DNA of 64,000 bases from Hyaloperonospora brassicae. Lineage: Eukaryota > Oomycota > Peronosporomycetes > Peronosporales > Peronosporaceae. The notes beneath the pieces were generated by a model, which was given only the letters and a program-made list of their open reading frames with translations, made no database searches and was not told the origin of the DNA. This document shows positions 55,612 to 64,000 of this stretch, piece after piece. Numbering within the stretch: position 1 is the stretch's first letter; the number at the start of each line of letters is the position of its first letter. The translations under genes were made by a program, and so were the position numbers. The DNA is taken from contig CANTFL010001466.1 of assembly GCA_947650285.1 (NCBI GenBank), positions 239,267-303,266 on the forward strand, written 5' to 3'.

Positions 55612-58600
55612 CTAGCGGCGGTGTCGGACGCCCAGCACAGTGGAATTGGCGCGCACGAACCCCTCAAATCCGGCGTGCCGCCTCATCTCCGCTAGAACCA
55701 TGTGCTGCGTCTGTTGTTGTTCAGGGTCGTATCGGCGACGCAAGGTGTGCCGGAAATGGGCGCAAGAAGCTGAAAAAATTGCTAGCAAGGCTGGGGCGGC
55801 AGGCGTCGGCTGCCGACCATCGAAAAGACAGCGGTTGCGATCCCGCCAGAGGAAGTGAAGCGTCACTGCTCTAACAGTGTGCCACACATCAAGAACAACA
55901 CCGGCGCGCGCTTTCCAAGTGTCCCGCAACCGAGGCTTCGTTGCCAGCGCAACATTCATCCAGGTCGTTGGAGCGCGAAAGAAAGGCGACATGATTTGGC
56001 GGACCTGGTCCCATAACTGGACGGCAAGCGCGCAGTCGAAGAACAAGTGCTGTTCGGTCTCGATCGCCGCGCAGCCAGCACGGACGCAGATGCGAATGCG
56101 CGGGTTGGAAGCTTCTAGAAACCAGAACCGGGAGCGAACCGGGAGAAGTCGAAATGCTAGACGAAATTGAAGGTCTTCATATACGGGAATCAAGAGACGC
56201 CGCAGATACGTGGAGGATCGCACAAAAGCCTTGACGTGATCGTTCCCCATGCAGGGCGAGTGAAGCGACATTGGATGCTGCTTCGTCGGTACCGGCGGCA
56301 GCCAGACGACGCAAAGAAGTGCGGTCCGAGGAATAGCGGGGACCAAGCACACCCGACCCCCACTCGTACACCCCAGGTGTGGAAGTAGACGCTGTCGTCC
56401 GGAGGTATGCTGTATACGAATTCTAGAAGCACCGAGGCGCTCAACGATTTGCGTGGCTTCGGTGTAAAGCACGCGCAGCCATTGAATCTGTTTCCAAGGC
56501 GTCGCGGACGCGAGCGTGAAGTCAAGGTACCGCTGGACAAACTGCTCCTGCGATGGCCAAGCCTCGCCAGCACGGATAAAGTCCGAGAGCGACCGGATAC
56601 CAAAGTTGCGTGACACGTGTAGTCGAAAGCTCCGTTGTGGCTCCACCACCATGCCTATACAACGACGGTGTGCTGTGACGGTGGAAGACCGTATAGACTG
56701 CTCGAAGTGAAGAGCAGCGTCAGCGTGAAACCAGATAGGTTGATGGAGACCGTACAAAGCGCGGTCGTCTGAAGGAAGGTCGTGCCAGGTGATGTCCCAT
56801 CGGATGAAAAACCATAGCTTCCACGAAGCCTTCCACCAAGCAGAGGCCATGCTCCAATTAATCATTTTGCCATGGCGAAGCGGAGATATGGTTAGAAAGT
56901 CCAAGGCGGTACGACGACCCGTGTGCGGTAATGACCAGCGCAAGAAGCTCAGAGCCGGCTGTTGTCCAGTTCCTGACAGTCGTGACGCTCAGGCCTTGAA
57001 TAAACTGGAGAAGAAGCTGGAGACGCTGGCGTTTAAGATGAGCAGCGAGGCTGGGAAACCCCAGACCTCCGTCTTGGCAACGTTGGTACAGGAACTCAGT
57101 GGGGATAAGCTGTACGTGAGTCGAAGCACGGTCATGTTTACGGCTGAGGACGAACCTATTCAGCATCGATTGCCAGCGCCGGACGGTAGGCGACGGAATG
57201 GAAACATGTTGCGTGTAATGCCATAATCGAGACAGTATCATTGTCTGGGCTACCAGCAGTCGTCCACGAAGAGTCCTCGCCTGGCGGTACCACTGTTTGA
57301 AGCCATCATAGAAGCGCTGCTCGATAAAATCAACGAGGCTAACATCGACGGACGACTGCCCAAACGGTATTCCAAGATACTTGACCTTGTCCGTTCGTCC
57401 AAGAACGCGTAAACCCGGAAGTAAAGGACACTCTTGACTCCGGTTGAGTGCAAGCAGAACAGACTTAGACAGGTTGAGCTTTGCTCCCGACCCTCGACAG
57501 TAGTCCTGAACAAGCCCAAGCTGTGCCTGCAGGTTCGGAATGGAGCTGCTCAGTAGCGTGGAGTCGTCGGCAAAGAACGTGCCTGTGGTAGTGTGATCCG
57601 CGGTCAAGCACACCCCATACTCATCATGATCTCGTAGCAGATTGCCAAGAGGCTCAATGGTCAAGATGAAGAGGAGAGCGGACAGCGGATCGCCTTGTTT
57701 AACTCCCCGAGTTGGGAACAAGGCGGGCTGAATGTTTTGGTTGATAAGAAGATGTGCTTGAGGGTCGGTGTAAAGAAGCCGAATCCACTGGGCGAACGTT
57801 GATCCAAAACCCATCTTATCCAGCACTTTGAACATATAGTCCCAGTTGACCCGGTCGAAGGCCTTCTCGAAATCCAAGAACAGCGCGTACGCTTCGTCGT
57901 CCCGACCGGTAACCAGGTCTTGAAGGTCAGCAAGAAACCGCACATGATGATGGATCGAGCGTCCCTTGACGAAACCTTTCTGGTCCGGGTGAATCAAGTC
58001 CGAGATCACTTGTTGAAGGCGGTATGTCAACGCCTTCGACAGCACCTTCACATCTACCTGCACGAGTGCGATGGGGCGATAGTTGCCTGGCAGTGCACGT
58101 GATCCTTTTCTGTGAAGCAGCACCACGGCAGACTTGCGTTGAGAGGGAAGAAGTCGCCCTCGTTTAAGCTGGTCACGAAAAACCATGCTGAGACACTCAC
58201 CGAAGACATCAGGAGCGACCTGGTAGAAACCAGCCGTCAGACCATCCATGCCTGGCGCCGAAGTAGATCGCATGTGGCGAATAGCAGCCACTAAATCTGC
58301 AGCCGTTACTGGAGCATCCAATATTGCACGGTCCAGGGACGATACGGAGCGGATCATGGAACCAAGAAGACGACGCTGCATGATGGCGTCCGGGGGAGTC
58401 GCCCTCCCAGCCGGACTATTGGTGTCGCCCATCTCGGAGCCCCAGTGCTCGAGAAATCGGAGAGAGATATCGTGAGGGTTCGTCGAAACTTCCCCTGTCA
58501 GCGTCACCACCTCCTCGATGGAGACACGTCGCAAACTGGTATCCAGCGGGCGAAATCAGTGCTTGGTCGACTTTTTGGAGTTGGCCACGTGGAAGTCAAA

Positions 58601-59690
58601 CGCAGTGTCCTGGTTGTACTGACTCGTCCGCGTGACCGTCGACTTGTAGTACCGCATGGCTTCATCAAAGTAACCCCGGTGTACCGAACAAGAAGATTCG
58701 CGGTATCGAGCAGCGGCCTGATCGAGATGAAGGCGAGCCGCTTCAACCGCCTGAGAATCTTGAAGGCGTAATTTCTTCTGAACGGATTGCAGTTGAGCCT
58801 TGATGCGTTGTTTCCACTCTTCCCAGACCTTGCCGGGGTTTGATGAAGAGCAGAGAACAGTCCGGACCAGTACCGCTTCTGTCTCGATAGCAGACACCAC
58901 CATGGGATACTCCAGAAGGTAGCTGGGGAACTTCCAATATCCTCGTCCATGAAGCTGGGATCCAGACCGAAAACACACACTGTGAGCCAGATGGTCGCCA
59001 GCGTGTTGTGGGAGAAAATACTTGGAGTCCCCATAGAACTGATCAGAAAAGGCCGCAGAGAGCAAGATATAATCCAGACGATTGCGCCGTGGAAGCGGAC
59101 CAGTAAAGACCCGTTTGGTATCGAAGTGGATCCGCCACGGATCGACAACACCCAATTTCGCCATCCATTCAAGACAGCTGGACCGACCCGGATCGTAACG
59201 CAGGTCTGGAGTCGAGGAGTCGAGTCGTGGGTCAAGGGGAGTATTCAGATCCCCCAACACAATGTGGGTAGCATGATCTTCAAAGTCCCTCGGTCACTAG
59301 ACCGGAGAAGAACTGATGTTTCGCTTGGTGGTCCACTGGAGCGTACACGTTGTGGATATAGATGGGCATGTCATCTACCAACACCTTGACGACGAGATAG
59401 CGCCCCGGGACCGCCAGGCGGGAAATTTCGACAGCCGAATCGAAACCGGGAAAGTCGGAGCGAAATATGGTGAGCACCCCGCTACTGCGACCTCTAGTCG
59501 GACGATGCAGTCGAGAGTTGGGGTCGTTGACGAAGATGCGGTGTTTGAAGCTCGATTCAAGGTGGAACTTGAAGGTGGAAAGATGGGTGGTGTCGCCAAA
59601 CTTAGTTTCTTGAAGACATGACACCGAGTACTTGGAGAGCAGCTGGTCGATGAGAAGATGCCCATTCTGTTTGATGCCGTTGGTGTTCAC
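55612..59690 (-). pseudogene. LINE ORF2: AP-type endonuclease + reverse transcriptase + CCHC, broken
   Basis: Nicks target DNA and reverse-transcribes the element's RNA at the nick (family knowledge). Pieces: 59690-59280 endonuclease N-part (MNTNGIKQNGHLL, CLQETKFGD, VYIHNVYAP-like YAPVDHQ); after a one-base frameshift 59260-58556 endonuclease C-part (LGDLNTPLD, RLDYILLS, HAGDHLAHS); then, in the same frame beyond a TGA at 58556-58558, 58534-56858 reverse transcriptase (GNYRPIALV, FVKGRSI, LFLDFEKAFDRV, RGVKQGDPLS, FADD at 57563-57574, LGIPFG); after another frameshift 56943-55612 with CVRAGC..EQHLFFDC (CX4C..HX4C). The catalytic residues I can see are intact, so the copy is fairly young. Confidence 0.88.
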
Positions 59691-59750
59691 CGAGAGAACA
59701 CTGATATTGCTCCATGGAGTCGAGGAAGAGGCAAGTTTAGCAGCGAGTGG

Positions 59751-62334
59751 CTAAATACCCGCTATCATCGTGACTTCTCCATCAACAGCTCGAAGCTGCA
59801 GTACAGAAGAGTCCACTGGGTAGAAACCGTCGAGCTGCTGAAGAACCTCGAGTGTGTCAAGAAGGTGGCCTTGCCACTGTACTTCTCTCCATTGCTGCAT
59901 GCAGTGAACCCCCAGCTCGGACCGCAAAAGTCGAAGGAGGGCATTCGGATGTAGAAGACGCGTGTGATGCGCCGGGATCCACTCGACTGGCTGACCAGTG
60001 ATGTACTGGATCCAGTGATCGTTGGCAAAGATGACGGGGGCGATGGACATAAGCACAATCTCGAACATGCCCAGTGCTTTCGACGCACGAGATAACTCCT
60101 CGATATCTGGGGACGACGTCCACCACTTGGCGCACAGACTGAATATGCCACCACGCTTGGAAGGGACAGCTGAACCCATCAGCTTCTTCCATTTCGTGTT
60201 AAACGTGTTGTCCTCAGCTGGATTAGTCGCACACAGTACACGGTTGATTGCATGCAACTGGGCGATCTCATCAATCGCTTCCCCACCTGCCGCCATCGTC
60301 AGCGACAGGGCACTGTTAAAGGCGAGTGGAGACTCGATCACTTTCTTGGTGAAATGATCTGGATTCGCGGCGTTTTTAAGAATCTTGCACATACCCTCGA
60401 CCTTGTGGTTCGCCGCATCCAGGAGATCCGGAAGAAGGCTAAGAAGCGCTGTGTTCTCATCATTAAGCATTGCCTCCGCCACTTCGGGAACGAACGACGC
60501 TTTGGCCGATTTCTTGATCTTCGTGTGATGCTTCTCGACAAAGAAGGCAGACTCCGTCGAAGTCTGCACCGCATCAGGACGCTTCACTCCCAAAGGTAGG
60601 ACTTGGTGGCGGACACCATGTTTCGGGTCATCGGTCAAAACCGTCGATTCAAACCGGACTTCCATAGTCTGAAGCACCTGGAAGTAGTTGGAGGTGGCGA
60701 TACCATTCAGCGGAAGCGTGGATTGCTTAACCAACATGTTGGAGAAGTCAATCGCAGTGCGGCCTCGTTTTTTGCGCGAGGGTGCAGCAACAAATCCGTC
60801 ATCCTCGCCCGTGGTCAGCAACAGCTGCGGCGCGGTCCGAGCTCTCGGGCTCCCAGGAGGAGTAATCTTGCCATGCGATCCCTTAAATGATGAGATGGAC
60901 AGAGCATCAGAGGTAGTCGACGGAGGTCTGACGAGTTGATTGGAAGCTGATGGCTTCCCATGTAGAGCCCCTTGGCGGAGCTGACCTTCCCGCTTATTAG
61001 CTGCCTCGACTTCCCTTTGAAGTGAGGTTTGCTTGGTCGTCGTCAAAGTTGTTGAAGCAGCAGGGGTTTTCACAGCGTGCGCGTACGTCGACTGTGTGGT
61101 GGTCCGGTGTTGGTGCTGTGACGAGGCATGACCCGTCACAGTCGGTGGAAAGACGCTAGAGGGCGTTCCCAAATCGAGACCATGGTGAGAGCGGTACCCA
61201 AACGGCATCCGGTCCGACTGGAACGGGGCGTTTTTACCATGGGCCGGGTGAAGCTTGTTGTCAAACAGCACTTGGTCACAGACACTGCCGTTCAAGATCA
61301 GCGCACGTGGACATGAACTCAGTCAGGAAGTACACGCGCCAAGTGGCAGACGTGATACCAGTCGCTAGGTTTACCTCACGAAAAGTGTCGTACACCGGCT
61401 TGCAGCCAAGCAGGAATAGGCGATGGAGAATCAGTTGGGTGTCCGTATCCGAGTCCATGTTGGAGATATCGATGTAGTACTTGCCACCGAGGACGTCGAA
61501 CTCCTTGAAAGTATAAACACCACCGAGGATGTTCACCTTCGTGCGCTCGAGTCGTAAGCAAGCCTCCCTCGACTTCACCTTAATACGGAGGTCACCACCA
61601 GGCATTTTTGAGATTTGGCCAATCTCGTGGCTACGGTAGAGATCTTCAAGCGAGTCATTGCCGTGGTGTTTACCCGAAAGTGACACCATGATCTTCTGGA
61701 GCGGAGTCTTCGCGAGCGTCCGACCAGTAGCAATCACCATGTCGTACTTGGCGCGAGGCAGAGCATAGGGCCTCGCCTGGTCGATTCGAGACGCGATGAA
61801 CGACCAATCACCTCCAGTGGCATATTGATGCTCGATCCATTCGATGTCACTAGCGAGAGGCTTCGGCGTCTCCACGCGACGGCGTGCAGCATCATCCTCG
61901 GCGGGGTCACGGCGGATATTGTCTTGCGTAGCAAGAACGTCTGCCATCGTTGGACGAGGCGTCGCGCGCGGCGGCGAGGTACAGGCGACATCGGGTGGTA
62001 GACGTGGATTCATCGACACGTCGTCAGATGCGAGCGCGGTCGTAGGTGAGCCGGAAGAAGAGGGAGGCCCTTCCATAACCTCGTCGGTACCATCGTCACT
62101 GGAACGCGTTCGCAGCACGTTCGGGGACCCACCCATCGGAGAGATAGGTGTGCTTGGAGCGTTTGGGGGAGAAAGGCCGACAGTAGAACCGTTCGGAACA
62201 CTGGAAACAATCACATGGTTCGGACCAGAACCATCAGATGATGGCTGGCCGGAAACAGGTGGCGAGATGGGCACTGAATTTTCCATGGAAAAGACAGGGC
62301 GAAAGTCCGGAAAAGGCGGGATGGGGTTCCTCAA
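59751..62334 (-). pseudogene. LINE ORF1 protein, split by one frameshift
   Basis: Two open frames (62334-61276, 352 codons; 61295-59751, 514 codons) join at about 61300 by one extra base; shifting frame there reads through from TWRVYF to NGSVCDQVLF. The N-terminus is Pro/Ser-rich and acidic, the middle has a conserved-looking stretch (GGDLRIKVKSREACLRLERT, FDVLGGKYYIDISNMDSDTD) that may bind nucleic acid, and the C-terminal half is helical. I see no CCHC knuckle. A function in RNP formation is inferred from position. Confidence 0.75.
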
Positions 62335-62370
62335 AATTTCACTTAAGCGTTAGCCAGCAAATTGAGAAGT

Positions 62371-62388
62371 GCTCCTTTGGCTCAGTTG
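62371..62388 (+). pseudogene. 18-nt tRNA-Met 5' head
   Basis: GCTCCTTTGGCTCAGTTG again equals tRNA-Met bases 1-18 and is followed by AAAGTTGG, as at 54819. It lies about 30 bp from the LINE 5' end. Confidence 0.8.
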
Positions 62389-62623
62389 AAAGTTGGCTGT
62401 ATATTATCGTCACACGGCCCATACCTTCTCGGCCCGGCTTAGATCCTATACTTTCATTCTGATTTTTTTCTATTCTTTTTCCTATTATTGGTTCGCGCTA
62501 TGGCGGTCGGGACTGTCTTGATTTCGCTTGAAGTCGTCCGCTCTCCAAGTAGTGTGCTCGTTGGTACCGGGTTCCCATGGTACCTCCGAGACTTTATTTC
62601 TGGTCGTGGCCTTCTTTGTGGCC

Positions 62624-62690
62624 GTGGCGGGGTTTGAACCTGCGTCACCTGAGTGGACAGGTCGGTGCTTTGCCATTACACCAGGGTGGG
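62624..62690 (-). pseudogene. tRNA-like sequence with A and B boxes
   Basis: On the minus strand TGGTGTAATGGCAAAGCACC resembles an A box and D arm of Gly/Glu/Gln-type tRNAs, and GGTTCAAACCC fits a B box. The anticodon stem (ACCTG/CAGGT) has only a 6-nt loop and the acceptor strands do not pair, so it is a tRNA fossil, not a working gene. Confidence 0.55.
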
Positions 62691-62696
62691 AACCCA

Positions 62697-62769
62697 GCTC
62701 CTTTGGCTCAGTTGGTAGAGCGTCAGTCTCATAATCTGAAGGTCGCCAGTTCGATCCTGGCAGGGAGCA
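62697..62769 (+). tRNA. trnM-CAU: tRNA-Met (CAT), elongator
   Basis: 73 nt. The acceptor stem GCTCCTT/AGGGAGC pairs fully (one G-U), the D loop has TTGG, the anticodon loop is CTCATAA with CAT, the T arm is CGCCAGTTCGATCCTGGCA. The standard T-loop GTTCGATC and G1-C72 pair mark it as elongator, not initiator. No intron. No run of four T occurs in the next roughly 185 bp. Confidence 0.95.
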
Positions 62770-63282
62770 ACCCTTTGCTTCTCCCTCTCCAACTCTCTCG
62801 CTCATCCCACCTCTTGCTCTCATCGTACTTGGTTTGATCAGATCGCACGCCACATACAGCCTCCGAATCGGGCGGATCATGTTCTCGTCGGAATGCTCTC
62901 CTGCCGCGTTATGTTGTTCGTTAGCAATCCAGATCCTCTACTCTATCCTCTCTCTTGTCTTTTGCAAGAAAGTTGCCAATGGATACGACCGTGTCGAATG
63001 AACGTCGTCCACCATAGGAGTCTCTGACGGAAATGACAGAAAGCGTAGTGAGCGAACGAGACGACCGGTAAAGAAACGTGTAGCGCCAGACGGGCATCGT
63101 CTTCGGTCGGGAGGGATGACATCTTTTTCAAGAAAGAGTCCGTGTCGACTTCCACGCTGTCGGAAGAGGTATCCGAAGCATCTGAATGGTCTTTCTGGTG
63201 CGCGCATGCTGTCTAAGCACGTGTGTATGAGCCATGGAGGATGTATTTGGTGTTGAAGAGCAATGCGACGAATCGTGTTGAA

Positions 63283-63355
63283 GCTCCTTTGGCTCAGTTG
63301 GTAGAGCGTCAGTCTCATAATCTGAAGGTCGCCAGTTCGATCCTGGCAGGGAGCA
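63283..63355 (+). tRNA. trnM-CAU: tRNA-Met (CAT), elongator, second copy
   Basis: Identical in all 73 bases to the copy at 62697. Confidence 0.95.
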
Positions 63356-63868
63356 ACCCTTTGCTTCTCCCTCTCCAACTCTCTCGCTCATCCCACCTCT
63401 TGCTCTCATCGTACTTGGTTTGATCAGATCGCACGCCACATACAGCCTCCGAATCGGGCGGATCATGTTCTCGTCGGAATGCTCTCCTGCCGCGTTATGT
63501 TGTTCGTTAGCAATCCAGATCCTCTACTCTATCCTCTCTCTTGTCTTTTGCAAGAAAGTTGCCAATGGATACGACCGTGTCGAATGAACGTCGTCCACCA
63601 TAGGAGTCTCTGACGGAAATGACAGAAAGCGTAGTGAGCGAACGAGACGACCGGTAAAGGAACGTGTAGCGCCAGACGGGCATCGTCTTCGGTCGGGAGG
63701 GATGACATCTTTTTCAAGAAAGAGTCCGTGTCGACTTCCACGCTGTCGGAAGAGGTATCCGAAGCATCTGAATGGTCTTTCTGGTGCGCGCCTGCTGTCT
63801 AAGCACGTTTGTATGAGCCATGGAGGATGTATTTGGTGTTGAAGAGCAATGCGACGAATCGTGTTGAA

Positions 63869-63941
63869 GCTCCTTTGGCTCAGTTGGTAGAGCGTCAGTC
63901 TCATAATCTGAAGGTCGCCAGTTCGATCCTGGCAGGGAGCA
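63869..63941 (+). tRNA. trnM-CAU: tRNA-Met (CAT), elongator, third copy
   Basis: Identical in all 73 bases to the two preceding copies. The repeat continues past the window end. Confidence 0.95.
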
Positions 63942-64000
63942 ACCCTTTGCTTCTCCCTCTCCAACTCTCTCGCTCATCCCACCTCTTGCTCTCATCGTAC

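Larger units (their letters stand above)
55019..62350 (-). mobile_element. Nearly full-length LINE (two ORFs) with poly(A) tail
   Basis: A minus-strand non-LTR retrotransposon: ORF1 at 62334-59751, ORF2 at 59690-55612, a 3' region of about 570 bp, and an A-rich tail seen as a T run on the plus strand (55019-55043). Endonuclease, RT and C-terminal CCHC are all present in order. The lesions are few: a frameshift in ORF1 near 61300, a frameshift near 59270, one stop at 58556-58558 and a frameshift near 56910. The ends are approximate and no target duplication was identified. tRNA-Met-derived sequence lies close to both ends. Confidence 0.85.
62371..62696 (+). repeat. 326-bp tRNA-derived spacer unit before the tRNA-Met array
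   Basis: Begins with the 18-nt tRNA-Met head and ends directly at an intact tRNA-Met gene. It contains a tRNA-like sequence on the opposite strand (62624-62690). A diverged copy is at 53909-54233. The tRNA-derived head and tRNA-like body recall a SINE, but copy number outside the window is unknown. Confidence 0.65.
62697..64000 (+). repeat. Tandem array of 586-bp units, each with one tRNA-Met
   Basis: Units start at 62697, 63283 and 63869 (the last cut by the window end), exactly 586 bp apart. Units 1 and 2 differ at three visible positions (an A/G near 63660, an A/C near 63791 and a G/T near 63807). The spacer has no open reading frame with a recognisable product; minus-strand frames that recur in each unit are artefacts of repetition. 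Confidence 0.95.

Noticed and set aside
54891..55667. 258-codon minus-strand frame
   Set aside because: Runs through the poly(A)-like tract and LINE 3' region; Lys and low-complexity runs, no domain.
62938..63378. 146-codon minus frames recurring every 586 bp
   Set aside because: They recur only because the spacer is repeated, and they run antisense through the tRNA.

Overview
The window is nuclear DNA of a filamentous oomycete-like eukaryote, most probably a Peronosporales member (Phytophthora or a downy mildew). The evidence is compact genes with few, short introns (about 45-90 nt, GT..AG, many GTACGT/GTAAGT-like donors), 95-150 bp gaps between neighbouring genes, CCAATC boxes in shared divergent promoters, and retrotransposon-rich, AT-rich stretches between gene islands. 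This lineage assignment is inference from gene style and protein character; no marker gene fixes the species.

Layout. 1-5.8 kb: the 3' part of a type I protein arginine methyltransferase (PRMT1-like, cut by the window edge), convergent with a four-exon RAB3GAP2 gene. 5.95-9.95 kb: a heavily decayed LINE. 10-25 kb: an AT-rich, gene-free stretch with three old solo LTRs of one family. 25-37 kb: a gene island with an uncharacterised 7-TM-like membrane protein preceded by a compound microsatellite, an MFS transporter, a probable single-pass receptor-like protein, and fragments of decayed genes including a possible choline-transporter-like N-terminus. 40-50.5 kb: a dense island containing a fusion of a YkgJ-type cysteine-cluster domain with a METTL13-C-like methyltransferase, threonyl-tRNA synthetase (divergent from it), an AIMP3/eEF1E1-like protein, a two-RRM nucleolar-type protein, a Rad60/NIP45-like protein with three SUMO-like domains, and an AIG1/ADTRP-like membrane protein. 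50.8-54 kb: two more LTRs and retroelement debris. 54.2-64 kb: elongator tRNA-Met genes in a 586-bp tandem repeat, with a nearly full-length LINE (about 7.3 kb, minus strand, only a few disabling lesions) lying between an older and a younger segment of the array.

How the genes relate. In the 40-47 kb island three neighbours point to translation elongation or aminoacylation: a methyltransferase of the family that acts on eEF1A, ThrRS, and an AIMP3/eEF1E1-like adaptor. The tRNA-Met array adds to this only by theme, not by proximity. The most unusual items are the YkgJ-METTL13 fusion, the three SUMO-like domains, and the association of a LINE and decayed tRNA-derived units with tandem tRNA-Met genes.
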